A stretch of 41,441 bases of DNA from assembly GCA_029261925.1 (NCBI GenBank), contig JAJDAJ010000051.1, forward strand, positions 1 to 41,441, written 5' to 3'. Below are positions 7,610 through 17,183 of this stretch, piece after piece. The first letter of the stretch is position 1. Each line of letters starts with the position of its first letter. The DNA comes from Deltaproteobacteria bacterium. Lineage in GTDB: Bacteria; Myxococcota_A; UBA9160; SZUA-336. The notes beneath the pieces were generated by a model. The model ran no database searches and was not told the origin of the DNA. It worked only from the letters and a program-made list of their open reading frames with translations. The position numbers and the translations under genes are program-made.

Positions 7610-8795
7610 AGCCGCGCCGCAGCAGACCCGTCAGGCTCGTCAGGGTCTGCCCGACGCGATCCCCGGCGCCGACCAGGCGCGAGAAGAGCACGCCGCTGGG
7701 CGTGTCGTCGTCGGAGACGCCGGCGCCCAGGTCATCGATCGCCGGCAGCTGCTCCACCAGCGCGCGCAGGCGCGGCTCGCAGCCTTCCTCGATCCACTCG
7801 AAGCGCAGCGCGATGCCCGCGTCACCGGCGTCGCGCACGACCACCCCGCCCACGTGGAAGGGATGCTGGCCGGGCTCGTCCTCGAGCGCGATGCGTACCA
7901 TCTGTCCCAGCTCGAGCTCGGCGTGGTCGTCGATGCACATTCCGCCCATCGAGAGATTGCGCCCGACGATCAGGCAGCTGTCGTCCTCCTGGGCCCAGGC
8001 CAGCACCGCCTGCAGGTACACGCTGCGCCTCTCGCGCTCGGACAGGGCCGGAGCTCCGTCCGCGGAGTCGTCGGAACGCGGGTCCGCACCGGCCCCCTGC
8101 TCGAGGCTCGGCGGGCCGGTCATCAGCCGCTCGATCAGCCGCGCGACGAGCTTGCACTGCGCCATGCTCAGCGGCTCGAAGCGCAGCGCCATGGCGGCCT
8201 CACCCGGCGGCCCCGATTCGAGCAGCGCATCCTGCGCGCGCAGCACCACCGCCGGGAGGTCCACGGGCTCGCGCACCAGGGGCTCGGCGAGGCAGAGGGT
8301 CAGCCGGGCCCCCTTGACCATGCTGACCGGCGCGAAGATGCGCGCGCCGCGTGCGGACAGGTCGACCAGCGTGGCCTGGCGCCTCCGCCAGCCCGAGCGA
8401 TACGTGACCGGGTGGCCGACCACCACGCGCGGCACGCGGCGCAGGTCCTCGCCGCGGAACAGGGCCCGGGTGATCAGCTGGCGCAGTGCGGTGGGGTGCA
8501 CCGGCGTGCGGACGAGGTAGTCGAAGCCCGCCCCGATCAGCTGCTGGCGCCGGGCGAGGGACTCGCGCGTCGCCAGCGCGATCCAGACCGGCCGCGGGCC
8601 GGAGCCGCGGCGCAGGGGCCGCTCGAGGGCGTCGGCGGTCGCGCGGGCCACGCTGCACACCAGCAGCCGCGCGGGCTCGAGACCGTCGGGCCGTGGACCG
8701 TCCTTGTCGCGGTCCTCGAAGTCCACCCCGAGCTCCCAGAGGACCTCGCGAGCCAGCCCCAGCTCACCGTCGTCGACGATCGCGACGTCCGCCAT
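7608..8795 (-). CDS. Double PilZ-domain protein with degenerate receiver-like N-terminus
   Basis: A 395-residue cytoplasmic protein. Residues 1-115 resemble a response-regulator receiver fold, starting VAIVDDG and ending with a TPVHPTALRQLI segment in place of the usual KPF, but no phosphoacceptor aspartate is visible. PilZ domain 1 has RRVPR at 119-123 and DLSARG at 145-150, matching the RxxxR and D/NxSxxG c-di-GMP-binding motifs. PilZ domain 2 has RERRS at about 254-258 and NLSMGG at about 280-285. The ATG at 8795 is chosen because the frame upstream lacks conserved character. It is the last gene of the long minus-strand EPS cluster, 31 bases after the LysM gene, which suggests c-di-GMP input into polysaccharide or surface output. 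The actual partner is unknown. Confidence 0.85.
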   Translation of the reverse strand: MADVAIVDDGELGLAREVLWELGVDFEDRDKDGPRPDGLEPARLLVCSVARATADALERPLRRGSGPRPVWIALATRESLARRQQLIGAGFDYLVRTPVHPTALRQLITRALFRGEDLRRVPRVVVGHPVTYRSGWRRRQATLVDLSARGARIFAPVSMVKGARLTLCLAEPLVREPVDLPAVVLRAQDALLESGPPGEAAMALRFEPLSMAQCKLVARLIERLMTGPPSLEQGAGADPRSDDSADGAPALSERERRSVYLQAVLAWAQEDDSCLIVGRNLSMGGMCIDDHAELELGQMVRIALEDEPGQHPFHVGGVVVRDAGDAGIALRFEWIEEGCEPRLRALVEQLPAIDDLGAGVSDDDTPSGVLFSRLVGAGDRVGQTLTSLTGLLRRG

Positions 8796-8826
8796 GGGCT
8801 CCCGTCCGGGGCTCCCCGAGCGCCGG

Positions 8827-9942
8827 CTAGCGGCGCGTGCGGAAGCGGTCCCCGACGACCAGCTCGGTCGTGGACTTGGTGACCAGTGCCAGCGAGGTCC
8901 GGTCGGCGGCACGGATCACGAACGCCTCCCCGATGATCGCATCGGGCACCAGGACCTTGGTCAGCGTCATGGGGTCGCGCACCTCGCGACCGGCCCGGAA
9001 GAGCTCGAAGCGGCGACCCGGCTCGACGCCCTCGCGCATTCCCTGGTCCAGCAGGACCAGATCGCCCTGGCCGCTGCGCAGCCGGTAGGTCTGGTAGGCC
9101 ACGATCTGCCCCTCGAGGGGCTCGTCGGAGAAGACCTCGCGGACCCGCTCGGGCTGCTCCTGATAGCGCATGATCCGGTCGCCGGGCTGGATCTCGGCGT
9201 AGGCGCTGCTGATCTCGAGATACGACGCCTCGCTGTGCACCTCGGCGAGCTCGCCGATGCCGAGCACCTCGACGAAGTACCCGAGCATCTCCCCGGTGTC
9301 GGGGTGCAGCAGGCGGCGGCGCACGCGGAAGAGCGTGAAGACGTCGCCCACGTGGCCCTGCCCCTCGCCGAGGCTCACGATCGTGCGCTGTCGCTGCGAC
9401 GACCAGTAGCTCGGCCGGTGGGTTCCGATCACGGCCGCCGTCCCGCGGGCGTACTCCTCGGTGTCCACGAAGGCGTAGCGGTGAGCCCCCTTGAGCTCGA
9501 CGTAGCGCTCGATGGTCGAGTCGCTGGAGTCCAGCGCGGCGAACGGGTCGGGGCGCGGCGCGGGCTCGGCGGGCTGCGGCGGGACCGCCGGCACGGCGGG
9601 CGCGGCGGGGGCCGACCCGGCGCCCTGATCGGCGGCAGCGCGCATGAAGCGGGCCGCCTCCTCGGGCGTGAGCTTGCGCATCTCGCCCTCGGTGATCCAG
9701 ATCAGATCGCCGGGGTAGATGCGGTGCGGGTTCTCGATGCCCTCGTTCTCCTTCCAGATCGAGGGCCAGGCCCAGGCCGTACCCAGGTACGTGGCGGTGA
9801 TGTCCCAGAGCGTGTCCCCGCGCACGACCTCGTGGATGCGCCCCTTCTGGCCATCGGGCGAGATGCCGACACCCTGTGCCAGGGCACCCGCAGGGATCAG
9901 CAGCATCGTGAGGGACGCGATCGTGCTACGCAGCGAAGACAT
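8827..9942 (-). CDS. Secreted LysM-domain protein
   Basis: A 371-residue exported protein with a signal peptide (MSSLRSTIASLTMLLIPAGA then LAQ). One LysM domain spans about residues 33-85, with HEVVRGDTLWDI near its start and the ENPHRIYPGDLIWI ending. LysM binds peptidoglycan N-acetylglucosamine chains. A Pro/Ala-rich linker follows, and then about 230 residues of beta-rich sequence with no family I recognise. The start ATG at 9942 has a purine-rich GGGAGGGGAG upstream. It lies between the TPR lipoprotein and double-PilZ genes. Proteins of this build anchor envelope machinery to the cell wall; a role in fixing the EPS export complex or in cell-surface organisation is an inference. Confidence 0.85.
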   Translation of the reverse strand: MSSLRSTIASLTMLLIPAGALAQGVGISPDGQKGRIHEVVRGDTLWDITATYLGTAWAWPSIWKENEGIENPHRIYPGDLIWITEGEMRKLTPEEAARFMRAAADQGAGSAPAAPAVPAVPPQPAEPAPRPDPFAALDSSDSTIERYVELKGAHRYAFVDTEEYARGTAAVIGTHRPSYWSSQRQRTIVSLGEGQGHVGDVFTLFRVRRRLLHPDTGEMLGYFVEVLGIGELAEVHSEASYLEISSAYAEIQPGDRIMRYQEQPERVREVFSDEPLEGQIVAYQTYRLRSGQGDLVLLDQGMREGVEPGRRFELFRAGREVRDPMTLTKVLVPDAIIGEAFVIRAADRTSLALVTKSTTELVVGDRFRTRR

Positions 9943-10078
9943 GGAACTCTCCCCTCCCGCCCGCGAGATTCCGCACCGGCGGCGGTCCACAAGGGCATCG
10001 GCAGGCGAGAAGCCCCCCTTGAGCGCGCTGCCGGCGCCCTGCGCGGGGCGACCGGAGCGCGCTGCAGGGTCTCCCCCT

Positions 10079-10097
10079 CCCGCCGGGCCCTGGCGGG
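10079..10097 (-). terminator. Hairpin downstream of TPR lipoprotein gene (distal)
   Basis: CCCGCC and GGCGGG form a 6-bp stem around a 7-base loop. It follows directly after the hairpin at 10096-10115 in the minus direction, so the two could act together. No T-tract follows. Confidence 0.4.
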
Positions 10098-10115
10098 CTG
10101 CTGAATACGGCAGCC
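10096..10115 (-). terminator. Hairpin directly after TPR lipoprotein stop
   Basis: GGCTGC and GCAGCC form a perfect 6-bp stem with an 8-base loop. It begins two bases after the TAG stop of the TPR gene. There is no T-tract, so it may attenuate transcription or protect the mRNA end rather than act as a classical terminator. Confidence 0.45.
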
Positions 10116-10117
10116 TG

Positions 10118-12556
10118 CTAGGAGCTGCGTAGCTGGCGGAGCAGTCGCTCGGTCGCGGTGCGCTCGGCGAAGCTCGGCACCTCGTCCAGCGCGCGGATCA
10201 GCTCGTCGATCGCCTTGTCGACGTCGCCGTTGCGCTCGTAGGCGCGCGCCAGGTGGTAGCGCACCGTCCCGCGCAGCGGATGCGACTCGGGGTACTGGGC
10301 GATCGCCTCGTGGAAGAGCGAGATCGCGGCGCTCGGAATGTCCTTCTTGAGCATCACCCAGCCCAGGGTGTCGGCCACGCTGGGATTGTCGGGCATGGCC
10401 TCGCGGGCGTCCTGCGCGAGCTGCATGGCCCGGTCCAGCTCGGCATCGGTCGGCGATTCGGCGTTGGCCAGGAGCCAGGCCAGGTTGTTCTTGACGACCG
10501 GGCGATCCTGGTCGAGACGCAGCACGTCCTCGTAGGAACGGCGCGCCTCGTCGAGGCGACCCAGGCGCTCGTAGATGCCCGCGAGCTGGAAGGGAGCCCG
10601 CGTGTCCTCGGGGTCGCGCGCCTGCGCCGTGCGCAGGACCGCGATGGCCTCCTCCGAGCGGTCCGCCTCCACGTAGAACTGCGCCAGCACCAGGTGCGCG
10701 CCGATGCCTTCCACCCCCTTCTCGACCGCGGCCTCGAGATCGGCCTCGGTCTGCTCCGGCTGGGCGGGCTTGCCGTCGCGCTTGAGACCCAGGCGCACGC
10801 GCCCGCGGTACAGGTACAGCTCGGCGTTGTCCGGCTCCTCGGCGATCCAGGCGTCGAGCCGGGAGATGGCGTCGGCGGGGCTCCGCGCCTGCAGGTCACA
10901 GTTGACCAGCTCGCCCTGCACGCGCGTTCGCAGGCCCGGCTCGCCGATCAGCTCGGTCAGGATGCGGCGCGAGGTCGGGAGGTCGTTGGACAGACGGTAG
11001 AGCTGGGCGAGCTGCAGCCGGTTGGGCGGCTTGAGCATCTGCCCGTCACCGATGGGCTCGAGCGCCTCCCGGGCCTGGGCGTGACGGTTCAGGCGCACCA
11101 GCGCCTGCGCCAGGATCATGCGGACGCCCGCATCGGCCGGCCGCAGGCGCAGCGCCGTGCGGGCCTCGCGCACGGCGAGCTCGTTCTCGCCGGCCTCCAG
11201 GAACAGGCCCGACAGGGACAGTCGCGCGCTGGCGTTCTGCGCGTCGGACTGGATCGCCTGCTGGTACTCGCTTCGCGCCAGGTCGGTCTGCCCCATCTTG
11301 TGGTAGGCGTTGCCCAGCAGCACGTGGGCGTTCGCGCTGTCCTGCTCGTCGAGAACGCGGCGCAGGCTGATGGTCGCCTCCTCGTAGCGCTCCTCCATCA
11401 GGTGGAACTTGCCCTCGGTGAAGTGTGCCAGCGAGCTCTTGGGATTGCGCTGGAGGACGCCCTCGACGATGTCCCAGGCGCGCTTGCGCGGCGCCTCGTC
11501 GGCGCTCCCGGAGTGCAGGTACTCGGCCTGCCGCAGCAGCGCCGTCTCGTGCTCGGGCTCGAGGCGGATGGCGCGCTCGACGGCGGCGATCGCCCGGTCG
11601 GGCTCACCCAGCGCGCGGTAGTAGTCCGCGAGCACCAGCAGCGGGCCCGGATCCTCGGGCCGCGAGTCGACGTACTGCTCGAGGATCTCCTCGGCCTTCT
11701 CCCGCTCGCCGTTGGCCTGGTGCAGGCGCGCCAGGGTGAGGAGCACCTCCTCCGAATTCGGGTAGGCGGTGCGCGCCTTCTGCAGCACGTCGAATGTCTC
11801 CTCGACGTTGGCCTGGTTCAGGTGCTGGTTGGCCAGGTTCATGTAGGCGGCGACCGCCTCGTCCTCGTCCCCGGCCACCTCGACGGCCCGCTTGGACATG
11901 GCCAGGGCCTCGTCGCGGCGCCCGAGCTGCGACAGGAAGCGCGAGAGCGTGGTGTGGTTCTGGGCGGTCGGCGCGACCTCGATCAGCCGGCGCAGGAACT
12001 CCTCCGCACCGGCCGTGTCGCCCTTGCGCGCGAGCGCCTGCGCCTTGATGGCGAGCGCGCTCTTGTGGTCCGGATCGACCCCGAGCGCGCGGTCGATGTC
12101 CTCGAGCATCCCGTCGGACTCGCCGCGCACGTTCCTCAGCCCCGCGCGCAGCAGCAGCGCATCCACGTTCTCGGGCTGCTCCTCGAGCACCGCGTTGGCG
12201 TGGTCGAGGGAGTCGTCGTAGCTGCGGAAGACGAACAGGATCTGCGCCAGCGCCAGGCGCCACTCGCTGTTGTCGGGCGCGAGCCGGACGGCCTCGCGGT
12301 ACTGCCAGAGGCCCTCGCGCGGATCCTCCAGGTTGAAGAGCACCTGGCCCATCTTGTAGTGCGCCTCGGCGTCGTCGGGCGCCGCGTCGAGCAGGTTCAG
12401 GAACTCGATCTTCGCCTCGGCCCACTGCTCGGCTTCGAAGTACTCGTTCGCCTTCGCGCGGTGCTCCGCGATGCGCTCCTCGGTGCTGCCACAGCCCCAG
12501 ACGGCTCCCAGGGCGGCGAGCGCAGCCAGCAGGATGAGGATCTTCGGGCGATTCAT
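10118..12556 (-). CDS. TPR-repeat lipoprotein, PrsT-like
   Basis: An 812-residue lipoprotein made almost entirely of tetratricopeptide repeats. The signal segment MNRPKILILLAALAALGAVW ends at a lipobox-type cysteine (WGC). Repeats run from about residue 35 to the end, with typical A..Y...G and A...L..A periodicity. A conserved-looking C-terminal block includes NLAWLLANAES and VADTLGWVMLKK. Length and architecture resemble the TPR lipoprotein PrsT of XrtA/PEP-CTERM-associated EPS loci. The ATG at 12556 is preferred over one seven codons upstream, because GGAGG lies 8 bases before it and the lipoprotein signal begins there. It probably acts as a periplasmic or outer-membrane scaffold for polysaccharide assembly. 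A generic TPR protein is the alternative. Confidence 0.8.
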   Translation of the reverse strand: MNRPKILILLAALAALGAVWGCGSTEERIAEHRAKANEYFEAEQWAEAKIEFLNLLDAAPDDAEAHYKMGQVLFNLEDPREGLWQYREAVRLAPDNSEWRLALAQILFVFRSYDDSLDHANAVLEEQPENVDALLLRAGLRNVRGESDGMLEDIDRALGVDPDHKSALAIKAQALARKGDTAGAEEFLRRLIEVAPTAQNHTTLSRFLSQLGRRDEALAMSKRAVEVAGDEDEAVAAYMNLANQHLNQANVEETFDVLQKARTAYPNSEEVLLTLARLHQANGEREKAEEILEQYVDSRPEDPGPLLVLADYYRALGEPDRAIAAVERAIRLEPEHETALLRQAEYLHSGSADEAPRKRAWDIVEGVLQRNPKSSLAHFTEGKFHLMEERYEEATISLRRVLDEQDSANAHVLLGNAYHKMGQTDLARSEYQQAIQSDAQNASARLSLSGLFLEAGENELAVREARTALRLRPADAGVRMILAQALVRLNRHAQAREALEPIGDGQMLKPPNRLQLAQLYRLSNDLPTSRRILTELIGEPGLRTRVQGELVNCDLQARSPADAISRLDAWIAEEPDNAELYLYRGRVRLGLKRDGKPAQPEQTEADLEAAVEKGVEGIGAHLVLAQFYVEADRSEEAIAVLRTAQARDPEDTRAPFQLAGIYERLGRLDEARRSYEDVLRLDQDRPVVKNNLAWLLANAESPTDAELDRAMQLAQDAREAMPDNPSVADTLGWVMLKKDIPSAAISLFHEAIAQYPESHPLRGTVRYHLARAYERNGDVDKAIDELIRALDEVPSFAERTATERLLRQLRSS

Positions 12557-12617
12557 CGAGAGGACCTCCGAGGGCATGTCCGGCTCCCGCGCTCCGCTCC
12601 GGGCCGCCGCGGGCCGG

Positions 12618-13646
<1,029 letters not shown>

Positions 13647-13705
13647 TGGTTACCGGACCCCCCGACGCTATCGGCGGGCCCGGGTGCGCGCTGAATCGCG
13701 GGCGC

Positions 13706-14377
13706 TCAGTCCTCGCTGACCGGGATCAGGTAGCGCTTGCCCTCCTGGTCGAGCCAGCCCTCGTCCTTGAGCTCCTTGATCACGCGGGTGATGGTCTCGC
13801 GGCTGGTGCCCACGAGATCGGCGAGCTGCTGGTGGGTGATCGGCGGCGTGGCGCGGCGGTCGGGGCGACCCTCGACGGCCTCGCTCGCGCGGCGCCGCAG
13901 CAGCCGGCGCGTGCGACCCTCGACCCGCTCGAAGAGCAGGCCCCGGATCTGCTCGTCCGTCTCGCGCAGGCGCCGCGTGAGCTCCCGGATCACGTCGAGC
14001 GAGATGTCGGGATTGCGGCGCAGCAGCGCGATGAAGTCCTGCCGCGACAGCGCCAGCAGCGTGCACGCGCGGGTGGTCTTGACGGACGCGGAGCGCGGCT
14101 CGCGGTCGAGGAGCGACATCTCCCCGAAGAACTCGCCCTCGCCGAGGATCTCGAGGATCTTTTCCCGGCCGTCCTCGGACATCTTGGTGATCTTCACCTC
14201 GCCGGTGCGGATCACGTACATGTAGTCGCCGCTGGATCCGTCCTCGAAGATCACGGAGCCCTTCGGAAACTTGCGGTCGATCAGCAGGTCCGCGATCTCG
14301 GCGAGGTCGGTCTCGTCGAGGCTCGCGAACAGCGGGATCGCCCGCAGCGCCTGGGTTCGCTCTTCCATCCCCCCCAT
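13706..14377 (-). CDS. Crp/Fnr family transcription regulator
   Basis: A 223-residue regulator with an N-terminal cyclic-nucleotide-binding fold and a C-terminal winged helix. The nucleotide-binding signature FGEMSLLDREPRSASV (about 84-99) keeps the Glu and the Arg-Ser pair that contact cAMP in CRP. The DNA-binding helix is in THQQLADLVGTSRETITRVI. The ATG at 14377 follows the guanylyltransferase stop by one base, and AAGGAG within that upstream gene is 10 bases before it; an in-frame ATG three codons later is possible. The one-base gap implies a shared transcript with the sugar-nucleotide genes. No FNR-type cysteine cluster is visible. The effector is unknown, and the regulator could control the EPS locus that contains it. 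Confidence 0.9.
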   Translation of the reverse strand: MGGMEERTQALRAIPLFASLDETDLAEIADLLIDRKFPKGSVIFEDGSSGDYMYVIRTGEVKITKMSEDGREKILEILGEGEFFGEMSLLDREPRSASVKTTRACTLLALSRQDFIALLRRNPDISLDVIRELTRRLRETDEQIRGLLFERVEGRTRRLLRRRASEAVEGRPDRRATPPITHQQLADLVGTSRETITRVIKELKDEGWLDQEGKRYLIPVSED

Positions 14378-14378
14378 T

Positions 14379-15458
14379 CTACGTGAGCTCCTTGCGCCCG
14401 GCTCGCGAGAGCCGGTCGATCACGCGGCGCACGTCCTGCGCGCGGTCCTTGGCGGAGACCAGGATGGCGTCCTCCGTCTCGACGATGATCGAGTCCTCCA
14501 CGCCGAGCAGGACCACCTGCTTGTCGCCGCGGGTCCACACCACGTTGCCCTCGGAGTCCAGCGCCGTCAGGCGCTCGGGCCGCAGCGCCCGGTTGCGGCC
14601 GGCCCGCGGCAGATGCTCGCCCAGCGCGTCCCACGACCCCAGGTCGGACCAGCCAAAGCGCCCGCGGACCGCGCGTACGCGCTCGCTGCGCTCGAGGACC
14701 GCGTAGTCGAAGGAGATCGGCTTCACCCGCCGGTAGGCGCGCGCCAGCGTGTCGCGCGGCACCCGCTGCCCGGCAGCGATGCGATCCAGGCTCGGGCCCA
14801 GACCCCGCCAGATCTCGGGCGCGTGCGTCCTGGCCTCGTCGAGCACGCGCTGCGGCCGCGCCACCAGCATCCCGGCGTTCCACAGGTAGCCCCCGCGGGC
14901 CAGGTAGCGGCGAGCCTCGGCGGGCCCCGGCTTCTCGACGAAGCGATCCACCCGCGCGGCCCCGCGCCCGCGCGTACGCGCCAGCTTCAGGTACCCGTAC
15001 GCCGTGTCGGGTCTCGTCGGCTCGATTCCGATCAGCACCAGATGGTCACCATCGGCAGCGGCGCGGGTGGCGGCTGTGACCGCGCGCACAAACCCCGCCG
15101 GGCGGGGGATGTGGTGATCCGCCGGGAAGATGCCCAGCAGGCCTTCCGGATCCCTGCCGGCGACCCAGGCCGCCGCCCAGACGATCGCGGCGGCCGTGTT
15201 GCGCGCCTCGGGCTCGGCCAGCAGCTGCACGCCGGGGTGCCCGGCCAGCGCCTCGCGCGCCAGCGGCGCGAGGTCCTCGGCCGTGAGGATCGCCAGATCT
15301 CCGGGCGGGGCGACCTGCTCCAGGCGCTCGAGCGTCGCCTCGAGCAGCGTCTGTCGCCCGGCCAGCGGGACGAAGGGCTTGGGCAGGGCCCGCCGGCTCG
15401 CGGGCCAGAAGCGCGTGCCCGCGCCCCCGGCGAGCACCACGGGGTGGAGCCTCGCCAT
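14379..15458 (-). CDS. Mannose-1-phosphate guanylyltransferase
   Basis: A 359-residue nucleotidyltransferase making GDP-mannose from GTP and mannose-1-phosphate. The pyrophosphorylase signature is at the N-terminus (VLAGGAGTRFWPASR then PKPFVPL), with FVEKP in the middle and a FGWSDLGSWDAL block. It is the short monofunctional form: the C-terminal cupin/isomerase domain of the bifunctional ManC type is absent. The ATG at 15458 lies 4 bases after the UDP-glucose dehydrogenase stop. With the GDP-mannose dehydratase at 19082 it gives a GDP-mannose branch for EPS building blocks. Confidence 0.92.
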   Translation of the reverse strand: MARLHPVVLAGGAGTRFWPASRRALPKPFVPLAGRQTLLEATLERLEQVAPPGDLAILTAEDLAPLAREALAGHPGVQLLAEPEARNTAAAIVWAAAWVAGRDPEGLLGIFPADHHIPRPAGFVRAVTAATRAAADGDHLVLIGIEPTRPDTAYGYLKLARTRGRGAARVDRFVEKPGPAEARRYLARGGYLWNAGMLVARPQRVLDEARTHAPEIWRGLGPSLDRIAAGQRVPRDTLARAYRRVKPISFDYAVLERSERVRAVRGRFGWSDLGSWDALGEHLPRAGRNRALRPERLTALDSEGNVVWTRGDKQVVLLGVEDSIIVETEDAILVSAKDRAQDVRRVIDRLSRAGRKELT

Positions 15459-15462
15459 CGGC

Positions 15463-16773
15463 TCAGCGACCGACGCCGGCGTAGCGGAAGCCGAGCCGCT
15501 CCATCTCCGGCGGCTCGTAGATGTTGCGCATGTCGACGATGACCGGCTCGCGAAGCGCCTCGTGGATGCGCGCGAGATCGAGGCGGCGGAACTCGTTCCA
15601 CTCGGTGGCCAGGATGAGGGCGTCGGCACCTCGAGCCGCATCGTAGGCGTCGGAGGCGAAGACCACGTTCTCGAGCTCCGCAGCCGCCCGCTCCATGGCC
15701 TGCGGGTCGTAGGCGCGCACGGAGGCACCGCGCTCCTGCAGGAGCCGGATCACGTCGATCGCGGGCGAGAGCCTCACGTCGTCGGTATTGGGCTTGAAGG
15801 AGAGACCGAGCACCGCGAGCGTGCGGCCCTCGATGCCCCCGGTCATGGCCTCGATCTTCTCGACCATGCGCCGCCGCTGGAACTCGTTCGCCTCGATCAC
15901 GGCCGAGACCACGCGCTGCTCCACGCCGAGCTCCTCGCTGAAGCTGACCAGCGACAGCGTGTCCTTGGGGAAGCACGAGCCGCCGTATCCGGGCCCGGGG
16001 TGCAGGAACTTGCGCCCGATCCGCCCGTCGAGGCCCATGGCGCGCGCCACGTCGTGCACGTCGGCCCCGACCTTCTCGCAGAGGTTCGCGATCTCGTTGA
16101 TGAAGGTGATCTTGGTCGCGAGGAAGGCGTTCGAGGCGTGCTTGATCATCTCGGCCGCCGCCACGCTGGTCACGACGAACGGTACCTCGATCAGGTTCAG
16201 GGGCTTGTAGAGGTCCTTCAGGATCGCGATCGCCTGCTCGTCGTCCGCGCCGATCACCACGCGATCGGGGCGCAGGAAGTCCTCGACCGCCGAGCCCTCG
16301 CGCAGGAACTCGGGGTTGGAGCAGACGCTGCACGTCACGCTGTCCTTGCCCGACGCGCGCGCGGCCTCCGTGATGCCGGCGCGCACCCGCTCGGCGGTGC
16401 GCACCGGAACGGTGCTCTTGGTGACGACGACCTTGTAGCCGTCGAGGTGGCTGCCGATGGCGCGGGCCACGCTGTCGACGTAGCTCAGGTCGGTCGCCCC
16501 GTCGGGCTGGGGCGGGGTCGGCACGGCGATGAAGACGACCAGGGAGTCCTTGACCGCGCTCCCGGTATCGGTGGTGAAGTGCAGCCGCCCGGCGCGCGCG
16601 TTGCGGCGCACGATCTCCTCGAGCCCCGGCTCGAAGATCGGGATCTCGCCCCGCTCGAGCGCCTCGATCTTCGCGGCGTCCTTGTCGACGCAGGTCACGT
16701 TGATCCCGAACTCCGCGAAGCACGCACCCGTGACCAGACCGACGTAGCCGGTGCCGATGACCGAGATGTTCAC
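15463..16773 (-). CDS. UDP-glucose 6-dehydrogenase
   Basis: A 436-residue NAD-dependent enzyme oxidising UDP-glucose to UDP-glucuronate. The N-terminal Rossmann motif is ISVIGTGYVGLVTG. Further conserved pieces are NPEFLREG near residue 150 and the catalytic cysteine in YGGSCFPKD near 260. The start is GTG at 16773, in GTGA overlap with the stop of the VanZ-family gene upstream, and it places the Rossmann motif right at the N-terminus as usual. UDP-GDP-mannose dehydrogenases share the fold, but the overall pattern fits the UDP-glucose enzyme. It supplies UDP-glucuronate, the substrate of the epimerase encoded at 18109. Confidence 0.92.
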   Translation of the reverse strand: MNISVIGTGYVGLVTGACFAEFGINVTCVDKDAAKIEALERGEIPIFEPGLEEIVRRNARAGRLHFTTDTGSAVKDSLVVFIAVPTPPQPDGATDLSYVDSVARAIGSHLDGYKVVVTKSTVPVRTAERVRAGITEAARASGKDSVTCSVCSNPEFLREGSAVEDFLRPDRVVIGADDEQAIAILKDLYKPLNLIEVPFVVTSVAAAEMIKHASNAFLATKITFINEIANLCEKVGADVHDVARAMGLDGRIGRKFLHPGPGYGGSCFPKDTLSLVSFSEELGVEQRVVSAVIEANEFQRRRMVEKIEAMTGGIEGRTLAVLGLSFKPNTDDVRLSPAIDVIRLLQERGASVRAYDPQAMERAAAELENVVFASDAYDAARGADALILATEWNEFRRLDLARIHEALREPVIVDMRNIYEPPEMERLGFRYAGVGR

Positions 16774-17183
16774 CTTCCCGCGTCTCCTCTTCGCGAGCCC
16801 CCGAGCCTCCGGCGCAGGCCCGCGAGCCGGGCCAGGATCTCGGCGAGCGCCAGGCCCAGCGCGATCCCGATGGCGTCGGATCGAACGTCGGCGAGCGACG
16901 CGACCCTCCCGGGAACGTAGCGCTGGTGCCACTCGTCGGTCGCCGCGAAGACCAGGCAGAGCACGCCGGCGATCAGCATGCGCAGGGGCCGGGGCGGCCC
17001 GACGAGCGCCCAGAGGGTAACCAAGGCGAGGCCCGCGAAAAGAGGGATGTGCCCCAGGTCGAGCAGGAAGGCCGACCAGCCCCAGGAGGCCAGCTCGCGC
17101 CCCGGCTTCGAGGACAGCCAGTAGACGCCGCCCATGTACGCCAGCGCGACCAGCGCACGGACCGGATCGAGCCGGATCAGCAT
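16770..17183 (-). CDS. VanZ family membrane protein
   Basis: A 137-residue protein with about four membrane helices and the VanZ-family signature: TDEWHQRYVPGR followed by an S..DV..D..G pattern at about 82-107. VanZ-like proteins occur in EPS and exosortase loci, but their biochemical role is undefined. The ATG at 17183 overlaps the end of the epimerase gene by 7 bases, and the stop overlaps the GTG start of the UDP-glucose dehydrogenase gene, so it is translationally coupled on both sides. Confidence 0.88.
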   Translation of the reverse strand: MLIRLDPVRALVALAYMGGVYWLSSKPGRELASWGWSAFLLDLGHIPLFAGLALVTLWALVGPPRPLRMLIAGVLCLVFAATDEWHQRYVPGRVASLADVRSDAIGIALGLALAEILARLAGLRRRLGGSRRGDAGR

